From assembly GCA_002320815.1 (NCBI GenBank), contig DCLA01000006.1, forward strand, positions 59,658 through 123,657: a DNA stretch of 64,000 nt. The letters are read 5' to 3'. Position numbers and translations under genes: made by a program. Below the pieces are notes generated by a model that did no database searches, was not told the origin of the DNA, and saw only the letters and a program-made list of their open reading frames with translations. Positions 48,612-56,440 of the stretch are shown piece after piece; the first letter of the stretch is position 1; every line of letters starts with the position of its first letter. Origin of the DNA: Myxococcales bacterium UBA1660 (GTDB lineage: Bacteria > Myxococcota_A > Polyangia > Polyangiales > Houyiibacteriaceae).

Positions 48612-49304
48612 TTGGCGAGACGCCGACGGGTCAAGCGTCAACAAGACGCCTACGGCAAACGAGCGCGCCGGGAAGGATTCCCGGCGCGTTCCGTTTACAA
48701 GCTGGAAGAGATCGACCGCCGCCTGCGGCTCCTGCGCCGCGGCATGCGGGTGCTCGATCTGGGCGCCGCGCCCGGGAGCTGGACGCTCTACGCCGCGCGG
48801 AAGGTGCAGCGCGAGGGCAAGGTCGTCTCCATCGACCTGAAGCCCCACGAAGGCGCCATGCCCCCCCAGGTCGACTTCCGGGTGGCCGACATCCGCGACG
48901 TCGACGTGGAGAGCCTGGGCGGCGAGTTCGACCTGGTGATCAGCGACATGGCCCCGAAGACCTCGGGCATGCGCGACGCCGACCAGTACCGGAGCTACGA
49001 GCTCTTCTGCACGGCCGTCGACGTCGCCGAGCGCGTGCTGGTCCCCGGCGGCGCCTTCGTCGGCAAGATCTTCCAGGGAACCGAGTTCGAGATGGCCCGC
49101 GACCACTTACGTAGGGTCTTCGCGAAGGAGCGGATCATCCGCCCCAAGGCCACCCGCGACGAGAGCTACGAGCTCTTCCTCTGCGGCCTCGACCGGCGGC
49201 CGCGGGCCGAGACCCCCGAGCCGACCGACGATGCAGCGGGCGCGGCCGAGGACGAACGGGCCGCGGACGCCGTGGAGCCCGCCGAGTCCAGCGACGCCGG
49301 CTGA
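48612..49304 (+). CDS. rlmE: 23S rRNA 2'-O-methyltransferase RlmE (FtsJ/RrmJ)
   Basis: Methylates the 2'-O of U2552 in 23S rRNA at a late 50S step. 230 residues starting with TTG 48612, with GGAGAG 6 bases before. SAM site VLDLGAAPGSWTLYA; the K-D-K-E tetrad is present (Lys in RSVYKLEEID, Asp in LVISDMAPKTSGM, Lys in VGKIFQGTEFE, Glu in ESYELFLCG). The last ~30 residues are an acidic Ala/Glu/Asp tail not usual in the family. It follows rplC by 43 bases, so a common transcript linking L3 and a 23S modification enzyme is plausible, subject to the hairpins. Confidence 0.93.
   Translation: MARRRRVKRQQDAYGKRARREGFPARSVYKLEEIDRRLRLLRRGMRVLDLGAAPGSWTLYAARKVQREGKVVSIDLKPHEGAMPPQVDFRVADIRDVDVESLGGEFDLVISDMAPKTSGMRDADQYRSYELFCTAVDVAERVLVPGGAFVGKIFQGTEFEMARDHLRRVFAKERIIRPKATRDESYELFLCGLDRRPRAETPEPTDDAAGAAEDERAADAVEPAESSDAG
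48664..48688 (+). terminator. Strong terminator-like hairpin inside the start of rlmE
   Basis: CGCGCCGGGAA (48664-48674), loop GGA, TTCCCGGCGCG (48678-48688): a perfect 11-bp stem followed by TTCCGTTT. It lies in codons 18-26 of rlmE, in a conserved part of the protein (REGFPARSVY). It could attenuate transcription from rplC into rlmE. Confidence 0.4.
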
Positions 49305-49342
49305 GCGGCCCCGCGCCCCTCCCGGCGCGGCGACGCCGCCGC

Positions 49343-50353
49343 TCAGCGTCGCTGCCGAGCGGCGGCCAGGTTCTCGCGCACCCGCGCCGCGTGCGGCCCC
49401 TGGGGCTCCAGGGCCAGATACCGCTCGAAGTGCCGGATGGCGTCGCCGTAGGCCCCCCGCGCGGCCTGCATGCTGCCCAAGAGGTAGTGGGCCGTGGCGT
49501 AGGTCTCGTCGACCTCCAGGGCCCGCGCGAGGGTGGCCTCGGCGGCCTCGCGATCCCCGCCGGCGCGCTGGGCGAGCGCCAGCTCCGAGAGCACCGCGGG
49601 CGTGGGCGCCTCCATGGTCTCCACCAGCATCTCCATGGCGCGCGCCGCGCCGTCGGGTTGGCCGGCCCGCCGGAGCCCGCTGCCGATGGCCTGGAGCGCC
49701 GCGGGGTTCCCCCGGGCGTGCTGGAGCCCGCGACGGAGCTCGAGGGCCGCGCCGCTGGTGTCCCCACCGCGCAGGAGCAGGAGGCCGAGGTTGGCCCGCA
49801 CCATCGGGTCCTCGGGCTTCAGCCGGACGGTCCGGCGGTAGGCCTCCTCGGCGCCGCGATCGTCGCCGGACTCCTCGAGGGCCAGCGCGAGGTTCAACCA
49901 GGCATCGGCCATCGCCGGCTCGACCTCCACCGCGTGGCGCAAGAGCGGCACCGCCTCGCTGGGCCGCTCCCGGTCCCGGAGCAAGAGGCCCAGGTTGCTC
50001 AGCGCCTCGGCGAAGTCCGGGTCGATGCGCACCGCCTCCCGATAGGCCGCCTCGGCGGGCTCGTACTGGCCGCCGAGCTCGAGGACCAGCCCCAGATCGA
50101 GCTGAGCGCGCGGGTCCTCGGGATCTGCCCGGGCGGCCTCCTCGAAGGCCGACCGGGCGGTGTCGATGTCGCCCTGGGCCAGCGCGGCCTCGCCCCGAGC
50201 CACGATCTCGCTGGCCTCGTGGCGCGGCGCCCGCTGGGCCGCCGCCTCGTCGGGGAACATGATGTCCTCGTCGCCCGTGGTCTCCTCCGGCGGGTCCTCG
50301 GACGCGGGACAGCCGAGCAGAGCGAGCAGGACCCAGAAGCGAGCGAAGCGCAT
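49343..50353 (-). CDS. TPR lipoprotein
   Basis: 336 residues. ATG 50353 starts MRFARFWVLLALLGCPAS with lipobox LGC, so it is probably a periplasmic lipoprotein. After an acidic spacer about seven TPR motifs follow from residue ~60 (e.g. GDIDTARSAFEEAARADPED, GQYEPAEAAYREAVRIDPDF, GAYGDAIRHFERYLALEPQG). It is last in the amidase-glnD-TPR run, 58 bases after glnD. It may serve envelope complex assembly; the partner is unknown. Confidence 0.83.
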   Translation of the reverse strand: MRFARFWVLLALLGCPASEDPPEETTGDEDIMFPDEAAAQRAPRHEASEIVARGEAALAQGDIDTARSAFEEAARADPEDPRAQLDLGLVLELGGQYEPAEAAYREAVRIDPDFAEALSNLGLLLRDRERPSEAVPLLRHAVEVEPAMADAWLNLALALEESGDDRGAEEAYRRTVRLKPEDPMVRANLGLLLLRGGDTSGAALELRRGLQHARGNPAALQAIGSGLRRAGQPDGAARAMEMLVETMEAPTPAVLSELALAQRAGGDREAAEATLARALEVDETYATAHYLLGSMQAARGAYGDAIRHFERYLALEPQGPHAARVRENLAAARQRR

Positions 50354-50411
50354 GGGCGGGACTCTACAGGACCGGCCGCGCGGGTCCACGCGCCCGTTGC
50401 CGGCCGTGCCC

Positions 50412-53117
50412 TCAGCCGTGGTCGGAGAGGCGCTCGCTGAGCTCGCGAGCCAGACCGCGCAGCCGGTCCTCGTCGCGGACCTTCTCGCCGGTGGCGGCGT
50501 CGCGGACGTAGAACACGTCGGTCACCCGCTCGCCCTCGGTGGTGATCTTGGAGAGCGCGATGATCAGGCCCTGCTCGTAGAGCGTGCGGGCGATGACGTG
50601 GAGCACGCCGGGCCGGTCGCGGGTGAGCACGTCGACCACGGTGAAGACCCGGGAGGCCTCGTTGTCGATGCGCACGTCGGTCTGGACCCCGGGGCCCCGT
50701 CGGCGGGCCCAGGAGGGCGCCTTGGGGGTGGCCGACATCAACGCCGCCGCGTCCACCTCGCCGGCCAGCAGCGCCCGGAGGTCGTGCTCGATGCGACCCC
50801 GGAGCGGGCGGTCGAGGCGCCCGCCGGATTCGCGCTTCACGCTGAAGGCCTGCATGGCCCGCTCGTGGGGCACGGAGTCGGCGTCCCCGGGCAGCGTGTA
50901 GACCTGGGCGTCGACGATGGTCACCCGGTGCTTGGTGAGCACCGCGGTCACGTCGGCCAGGAGGCCCGAGCGGTCCTCGGCGATGACCAGGAGCTCCGAG
51001 ACCTCTTCGCTCGGCCCCGGGCCCAGCGCGACCGTCGTGGCGGCGCCGGCGTCGCGCACCACGCGCGCGTGGCGGCGGATCACGTCCACCGGGTTGGCCA
51101 GGACGTAGCGCTCGGGCATGGCGTCGACGAAGCGCACCAGGTCCTTCTCGGCGCGGTCGCCCACGAAGCCGACCTTCACCTCCCGGCGCAGCTGGGAGGC
51201 CCGACCGGCCGCCGATCCGCCGCGGCCCTCGAGGACCCCGGCGACGCCGAAGTAGAGGTCCTCCAGCATCCGCGCCGTCCAGTCGGACAGGGAGCGCGGG
51301 TTCGCCGTGGAGAGGATGGCCACCGTCATCAGGTAGAGGTCACGCAGGCGCTCGATGGACCCCACCCACCGAGTGACCTCCTCGAGGACCTCGGGGTCGC
51401 TGGTGTCCCGCTTCGTGGCCCAGTGATAGAAGCTGCCCTGCTCCTGGAGGAGCCAGACCACGTGGTCCACGTCGACCGGGCGCAGACCCAGCCGCTCGGC
51501 GATGGGCCGGACCATCGAGGCGCTCCGGGACCCCTGGCGCTCGGTGGCCATGCCGTGGTCGTGGCCGTGCACCTTGCCCAGCGCGTGGAGGAAGGTGGCC
51601 ACGAAGAGCGGGACCCGGCGAGGCGCCTCGGCGGCCAGGCGGGTGGCGAGCCCCAGGTGGGCGAAGCGCTCCCCGGCGAGCAGGGCCCGCAGCCGCTCCA
51701 CCGCCCGGATGGCGTGCACGTCGACGGTGTAGACGTGGAAGACGTCGTGCTGGACCCGGCCGGTCAGGGGCTCCAGCTCGGGGATCATCGCGACGATGAG
51801 CCCGACCTCGTGCAACTCTTCCAGGAGCGAACCCTTGGCGAGGGGTCCGGCCTCCCAGCCGCCGAGGTCGGTGGTGCAGCAGAGGTGCACGAAGAGTTCG
51901 GTCGCCTCCCGGGACTGCCGCAGGCGCGCGCGCCAGGCCTCGTCCACGGCGACCCGAGCGACGGCGTCCCGGGCATAGGCATAGGGCGGCAGCCGCCGCT
52001 CGAGGACCTCCCGGTAGAGCCGCAGCGCCAGCGCGGGATCCTCCTCCAGGGCGTCGGTGTCGGTGAGGGTCACGTGCCCGTCGAAGAGGGCCGTGCCGTT
52101 GCCGAGGTCCCGCTGGGCCGCCGGGGTCTTGCGCCGCCGCGGTCGCGCGCGGGCGACCATCCGCTCGGCGGTCTGGGCCACCACCCGCGCGTGCCGGTAG
52201 TAGGCCTGCATGAACTGCTCGACGCCCAGGGTGATCCCGTCGACGAAGCCCAGCTCCAGCGCGATCTCTTCCTGGTCGGCGAAGGTCAGCCGGTCCTGCT
52301 GCCGCTTCGCGCGCATGTGGAGCAGGTTGCGGACCCGCCAGAGCATCTCCCGGGCCTGCTCCAGCTCCTCCACCTCGCGCTGCAGGAGCGCGCCGGTGCG
52401 GACGTAGTCCTGGGTGGTGCGCGCGTCCCAGCGGGCCCGCGCCGCCCACTCGGCCACGTCGAGGTCCCGGAGCCCCCCGCGCCCCTGCTTCACCTCGGGC
52501 TCGAGGAGGTAGAGCGAGTCGCCGAAGCGCTCGTGGCGGCGATGGGTGTCCTCCTGGAGCGCGTCCAGGAAGGCGTCCAGGTGGGGCTCGAAGATGGAAC
52601 GCCGAGCGCCGCGCTGGAGGTCCTTGACGATGGACACGTCCCCGGCGACCCGCCGCAAATCGATCAGCGTGGTCGCCGTGCGGATGTCCTCGCGAGCCAG
52701 CGCCAGGGTCTCCTCCTGGCCGCGGACGGCGTGGCCGATCTCCATGCCCAGATCCCAGAGCGGGTAGAGCAGCCCCTCCGCCAGCGCGCGCACCCGGGCG
52801 TCGCCGGGGTCGTCGCAGAGGAAGAGCACGTCGACGTCACTGCAGAGACCGACCAGCCCGCGCCCGTAGCCGCCGACGGCGACCAGCGCGATGCGGCCGC
52901 CCTCACCGGGGGGCCCGGCCGCGGCGTCCGCGGCGCAGTAGAGGGCGCCCAGGAGCCCGTCGAGGGCGCGCGAGAAGCTGGTGGCCGCCTCGACGCCGGA
53001 GGCGCCGTTGCGCACGGCAGCCTCGAAGCGGCCTCGATAGCCCTTCAGGTAGCCGTCGCAGCACTCGCCCAGCGAGGGGGCGAGCCGGCTCAGATCGACG
53101 TTGGGGGCTTCGCGCAC
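50412..53117 (-). CDS. glnD: PII uridylyltransferase GlnD with altered HD motif
   Basis: Bifunctional nitrogen sensor that uridylylates PII under nitrogen limitation and removes UMP under excess. 901 residues from GTG 53117. Nucleotidyltransferase site intact: GGYGRG (82-87) with SDVD (93-96). GlnD linker region present (LLEPEVKQGRGGLRDLD). In the HD domain the expected His-Asp reads His511-Ala512 (ATFLHALGKVHGHDH), so the metal site of the uridylyl-removing activity is compromised. Two C-terminal ACT domains, which sense glutamine (EDRSGLLADVTAVL and RDRPGVLHVIARTL), are complete. It lies 55 bases after the amidase gene. No glnB is in the window. Confidence 0.93.
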   Translation of the reverse strand: MREAPNVDLSRLAPSLGECCDGYLKGYRGRFEAAVRNGASGVEAATSFSRALDGLLGALYCAADAAAGPPGEGGRIALVAVGGYGRGLVGLCSDVDVLFLCDDPGDARVRALAEGLLYPLWDLGMEIGHAVRGQEETLALAREDIRTATTLIDLRRVAGDVSIVKDLQRGARRSIFEPHLDAFLDALQEDTHRRHERFGDSLYLLEPEVKQGRGGLRDLDVAEWAARARWDARTTQDYVRTGALLQREVEELEQAREMLWRVRNLLHMRAKRQQDRLTFADQEEIALELGFVDGITLGVEQFMQAYYRHARVVAQTAERMVARARPRRRKTPAAQRDLGNGTALFDGHVTLTDTDALEEDPALALRLYREVLERRLPPYAYARDAVARVAVDEAWRARLRQSREATELFVHLCCTTDLGGWEAGPLAKGSLLEELHEVGLIVAMIPELEPLTGRVQHDVFHVYTVDVHAIRAVERLRALLAGERFAHLGLATRLAAEAPRRVPLFVATFLHALGKVHGHDHGMATERQGSRSASMVRPIAERLGLRPVDVDHVVWLLQEQGSFYHWATKRDTSDPEVLEEVTRWVGSIERLRDLYLMTVAILSTANPRSLSDWTARMLEDLYFGVAGVLEGRGGSAAGRASQLRREVKVGFVGDRAEKDLVRFVDAMPERYVLANPVDVIRRHARVVRDAGAATTVALGPGPSEEVSELLVIAEDRSGLLADVTAVLTKHRVTIVDAQVYTLPGDADSVPHERAMQAFSVKRESGGRLDRPLRGRIEHDLRALLAGEVDAAALMSATPKAPSWARRRGPGVQTDVRIDNEASRVFTVVDVLTRDRPGVLHVIARTLYEQGLIIALSKITTEGERVTDVFYVRDAATGEKVRDEDRLRGLARELSERLSDHG

Positions 53118-53172
53118 CGCGGGGCGAGTATGGCACCCGACTTTGGGGTGGCAACCGCCTGAACGTGATTCG

Positions 53173-54603
53173 TCATTGCGTTTCCGGCGCCGAACGGGCC
53201 GCGAAGTAGCGCACGATCCCCGCCGCGATCCCCCGGGCGAGGGCTTGCCGATAGGCCTCGTCCTTGAGCGCCTCGCCCTCCTCGGGCTTGGTGAGGAAGC
53301 TGGCCTCCAGGAGGATGGCCGGCATGCGCGCGCCCACCAGCACGTAGAACATCGCGCTCCGCACTCCCCGGTCAGGGAGGCGGGGGAGATGGGTGCGCCC
53401 GGCGGCCAGGGTCGTCCCGTGGACCGCTTCGGCCAGGGCCCGGCTGCCCTCGAGCTGCTCTCGCCGGTGGATTCCGGCCAGGAGCCGCTGGAGCTGGGAG
53501 ACGTCCGCGCCGCGGGTCCCGTTCTCTCGCGCCGCCAGACGGATCGCCTGGCGGTCGTTGGTGGTGTCGAGGACGAAGGTGGTGATGCCCCCCAGGCGGA
53601 CGGGTTCGTCGGCGGCGTTGAGGTGCAGGCTGACGAAGACGTCGGCGTCGAGGTCGTTGGCCCGAGCCGCCCGTTCCTCGAGGTCGAGCTGGACGTCCTC
53701 GGTGCGGGTGAGCACCACCCGGAGCTCCGGCGCCCGAACCTGGAGGACGTGCTGGGTCCGCAGCGCCAGGTCGAGGACCAGCGCCGACTCGGTGAGCCGA
53801 CCGTAGCGGGCACCGGTCTCCTCGCCGCCGTGACCGGGGTCGAGGACCACCAGGGGCCCCTCGGGCGGCGCGACGGGCTGGGCAGGCAAGACCTCCACGA
53901 CCGCGCGCAAGGGGTCGAGCAGGAAGAAGGTGCGTGGCGCCGCATCCGCGGTCACGTCGATCACCAGCGCCGACCCGTCCACGCTCACGCCGCGAACGGG
54001 CCCGGTCCCGGCGACCCGCCGAGCCCCCGGCGCGGCGGTGAGCCCCTCGACGTGCAGGGTGACCTCGCCCTCCCCTCGCTCTTCGGTGAAGGGGCAGCTC
54101 TCGCGGAGGGGCCCCGGCCGGAGGGTCGCCACGACCCGAGCGCCGCCGCCCGTCGGGCGCACCTCCAGCGCCGCGAGCCGACAGCCGCTCTCCGCGCGGC
54201 GCGCGGTCTCGGCGGCGGCTCCGGTGGCCGGATGCGTCCAGGCGCCGGGGCAACGCCGGAGCGCTCCGCGGGCGCGGGCGACCGCCTCGGCCTGGGCCTC
54301 GCCGGCCCGGGCCCGCACCCGGGCGAGCTGCTCCAGGGCCGCACAGCTCGCCTCGAGCTCGAAGGCGTCCGCCGTGGCGTCGAGGAGCGCTGCCGCGCGA
54401 TCCGTGTGCCCCAGCCGCTCGGCGAGCTCGGCGCCCTCGAGGGCCGCGCGGGCCCCGGCCTCGGTCCCTTCCCGCCGACTCGCCTCGCGCTCCAGCGCGT
54501 CCAGCCGCGATTCGTCGGCGGTGTCGAGCGCGGCGAGGGGGTCCGGCGCCGTCTCGTCGTCGTCGCCACCGCAGGCCAGCAGGGCCAGCGCGAGCAGCCC
54601 CAC
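53173..54603 (-). CDS. N-acetylmuramoyl-L-alanine amidase (AmiC type)
   Basis: 476-residue exported peptidoglycan amidase. GTG 54603 gives VGLLALALLACGGDDD, a short lipoprotein-like signal (lipobox LLAC); the N-terminal positive residues usual for signals are missing, so the start is uncertain. A helical region (about 35-135) precedes an AMIN-like beta domain (about 145-250) and the Amidase_3 zinc domain (about 265-470) with VVLDPGHGGEETG, Glu/His ligands and FVSLHLNAAD, and the catalytic Glu in ILLEASFLTKPEEGE. It cleaves the amide between MurNAc and the stem peptide in division or remodelling. It is divergent from the YbjN gene, 51 bases away. Confidence 0.88.
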   Translation of the reverse strand: MGLLALALLACGGDDDETAPDPLAALDTADESRLDALEREASRREGTEAGARAALEGAELAERLGHTDRAAALLDATADAFELEASCAALEQLARVRARAGEAQAEAVARARGALRRCPGAWTHPATGAAAETARRAESGCRLAALEVRPTGGGARVVATLRPGPLRESCPFTEERGEGEVTLHVEGLTAAPGARRVAGTGPVRGVSVDGSALVIDVTADAAPRTFFLLDPLRAVVEVLPAQPVAPPEGPLVVLDPGHGGEETGARYGRLTESALVLDLALRTQHVLQVRAPELRVVLTRTEDVQLDLEERAARANDLDADVFVSLHLNAADEPVRLGGITTFVLDTTNDRQAIRLAARENGTRGADVSQLQRLLAGIHRREQLEGSRALAEAVHGTTLAAGRTHLPRLPDRGVRSAMFYVLVGARMPAILLEASFLTKPEEGEALKDEAYRQALARGIAAGIVRYFAARSAPETQ

Positions 54604-54624
54604 GCACCAACACGATTGCGGCCC

Positions 54625-54650
54625 GCGCCGAGCCCCTTTAGGCTCGGCGC
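54625..54650. promoter_or_regulatory. Perfect 10-bp inverted repeat between divergent genes
   Basis: GCGCCGAGCC (54625-54634), 6-base CCTTTA, GGCTCGGCGC (54641-54650) fill half of the 51-base gap between the amidase GTG and the YbjN ATG. It ends 4 bases before the YbjN ATG. It may be an operator for both genes or a hairpin that hides the YbjN start. Confidence 0.4.
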
Positions 54651-54654
54651 GCCC

Positions 54655-55134
54655 ATGGGGGACGAGCGCGAACCGGCGACCAGAGAGTCGCGACCCACCT
54701 ATGCCGATCGGCACAGTGGCCGGGTCTATCGCGACGCCGTCGAGATGGTCAACGACTACCTCCGGCGCTTCGCGGACTCGGTGGACATCGAGGTCCGACC
54801 GCTGGACGAAGACGGGTACACCGAGATCCGCAAGGGTTCGGCCGAGGTCGGCGTCAACGTCCTCGAAGAGCACGGCGTCCTGCTCTTGCTCTCCCGGATG
54901 ATGGATGTCCCCCGGGAAGACCGCGAGACCCTCTACCGGCGCCTCCTCGAGCTGAACTTCCTGGTCACCAGCGACGCGGCCTTCGCCATCGACCGAGACC
55001 GGGATGCGATCTACCTCCGGGCCCACCGCCGACTGGGCGGCCTCGACTTCGAAGAGTTCGAAGATCTGCTGGTGAAGACCGCGACGACCGCCGACGAGTG
55101 GGACGATCGGCTGGAGCAGCTCTTCGCCGAGTGA
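54655..55134 (+). CDS. YbjN-domain protein
   Basis: 159 residues. The region about 25-155 matches the YbjN/type III chaperone-like fold (VNDYLRRFADSVDIEVRPLD, NVLEEHGVLLLLSRMMDVP, LYRRLLELNFLVTSDAAFAI). YbjN proteins act in stress and motility regulation in enterobacteria; the mechanism is unknown. No signal peptide is seen. The ATG is 4 bases after a strong inverted repeat, leaving little room for a ribosome-binding site, so translation may be regulated. Confidence 0.82.
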   Translation: MGDEREPATRESRPTYADRHSGRVYRDAVEMVNDYLRRFADSVDIEVRPLDEDGYTEIRKGSAEVGVNVLEEHGVLLLLSRMMDVPREDRETLYRRLLELNFLVTSDAAFAIDRDRDAIYLRAHRRLGGLDFEEFEDLLVKTATTADEWDDRLEQLFAE

Positions 55135-55230
55135 ATCGGCCTCACGCCGTGGCAACCGCGCCCCGGCGTGCCATGGCCGCCGGGGCATTTGGCCCGGCGC
55201 CACCCAGGTGATAGCCTCGAAGCGAATCGG

Positions 55231-56379
55231 ATGACGGATACCAACTCTGCCATGGCGAAGTCGGACCCGCCCCCGAGCGAGGGTCCGGAGAGCGGGGAAG
55301 CACCGGCTCTGTCGAACGAGCCCGTCGACGAGGCGTCCCACAACGACGCCGAGGTCGACGCGGGCGACGCCAACGACGCCAAGCCCATCGCCGAGGGATC
55401 CCGCGATTGGGGTGCCGAGCGGCTCAGCGCGGTCGAAGCGGACGCCCTCGCGGAGAGCTTCCGGCCCGCCTGGGAGACCGATTGGGGCGCGGCCGAGGCG
55501 CCGCCGAGCGGAGCCAACGCGGCCGTGGAGCCCGAAGCGCTGGCCCAGCCGCAGGCGAAGAGCTTCGGGACCGCCGCGGCGCCGCTGGTCGTCCGCGCGG
55601 AGCCGGTCGCTCCCGGTCCGCTCCGGACCAGCCGGGGGGACGACACCGGCGAGATGGAGGCCATCGTCCCCGGCGAGGGGTCGGCCAAGCGCAACCTCCT
55701 CCTGGGCGGCGCGGCGTTCGTGCTGGCCCTGGTGGTGATCATGGCCTTCATGCTCGCCGGCGGCGACGAGCCGGGCGAGGCGGCGACCGCAGGCTCCGCG
55801 CCGACCGGGGCCGTCGACCCCGCGCTGGCCGAAGCCGCCGCCGACCGCACGGCGGAGCAGACGGCGATCCCCGACAGCCCGGAGCGCGAGGCGCCCCCGG
55901 CCACCCCAGAGACCCCGGTCGAGGAAGCGGCGACGGTCGCGGCGGAGCCGGAACCCGAGCCCGAGCCCGAGCCCGAGCCGGTCACCTACGCGCTGCAGGT
56001 TCGCACCGTGCCCGCGTCCGCACGGCTCACCCTGGATGGCCAGCCGGTCACCAACCCGCTCACCCGGACCGTCGAGGCCGATGACGCCGAGCACCGTCTG
56101 GTGGCGACCGCGGACGGCTACGAAGACGCGAGCGCGACGCTTCGCTTCGACGGGGATCACACCGAGACCCTGCGCCTCGAGGCGACGCCCCCGCCGCCGC
56201 CGGCCCCCATGGCCGCCGAGCCCGTCGCCAGCCGGCGCAGCCGCCGGACCACCAGCACGGCGATGCGGTCGACGACGGCGATGCGGTCGACGGCGACGAT
56301 GCGCTCGGCCGCCACCATGCGCCAGGCCGCGACGATGAGCAGCGGCGGCGCCGGGTTCACCACCACCAACCCCTACTGA
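55231..56379 (+). CDS. PEGA-domain membrane protein with repeat tail
   Basis: 382 residues from ATG 55231. An acidic cytoplasmic part of ~150 residues (Glu/Ala/Asp rich) is followed by one membrane segment near 153-173 (LLLGGAAFVLALVVIMAFML), a Pro/Glu linker with (EP)6, and a PEGA domain (about 250-317: VRTVPASARLTLDGQPVTNP...HRLVATADGYEDA), a beta module found on surface proteins and kinases of Myxococcota. The C-terminus holds five hexapeptide repeats of the type S-T-T-A-M-R. The role is unknown; PEGA tails often sit beside Ser/Thr kinases. Confidence 0.8.
   Translation: MTDTNSAMAKSDPPPSEGPESGEAPALSNEPVDEASHNDAEVDAGDANDAKPIAEGSRDWGAERLSAVEADALAESFRPAWETDWGAAEAPPSGANAAVEPEALAQPQAKSFGTAAAPLVVRAEPVAPGPLRTSRGDDTGEMEAIVPGEGSAKRNLLLGGAAFVLALVVIMAFMLAGGDEPGEAATAGSAPTGAVDPALAEAAADRTAEQTAIPDSPEREAPPATPETPVEEAATVAAEPEPEPEPEPEPVTYALQVRTVPASARLTLDGQPVTNPLTRTVEADDAEHRLVATADGYEDASATLRFDGDHTETLRLEATPPPPPAPMAAEPVASRRSRRTTSTAMRSTTAMRSTATMRSAATMRQAATMSSGGAGFTTTNPY
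55945..55980 (+). repeat. (Glu-Pro)6 coding repeat
   Basis: Six GAG/GAA-CCN codon pairs in the periplasmic linker of the PEGA protein. Such Glu-Pro stretches form extended rods that span the cell wall. The 6-base unit is slippage-prone, so length may vary between strains. Confidence 0.7.
56251..56340 (+). repeat. Five 18-base tandem repeats encoding [TSQ]-x-[TA]-[AT]-M-[RS]
   Basis: Five consecutive hexapeptides TSTAMR, STTAMR, STATMR, SAATMR and QAATMS at the end of the PEGA protein; the first copies are near-identical at DNA level (GCGATGCGGTCGACG). Regular Met-Arg spacing gives a basic, Met-rich tail of unknown use. Confidence 0.75.
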
Positions 56380-56440
56380 CGTCTCGTTTCGCGCCCGGCT
56401 GCGCCTTTGAAGACACCGAGATGGTGCTACACAGGCGGCC

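Noticed and set aside
50160..53162. 1000-codon open frame on the plus strand across glnD
   Set aside because: Antisense to a GlnD with all domains recognisable; the product has no recognisable domain.
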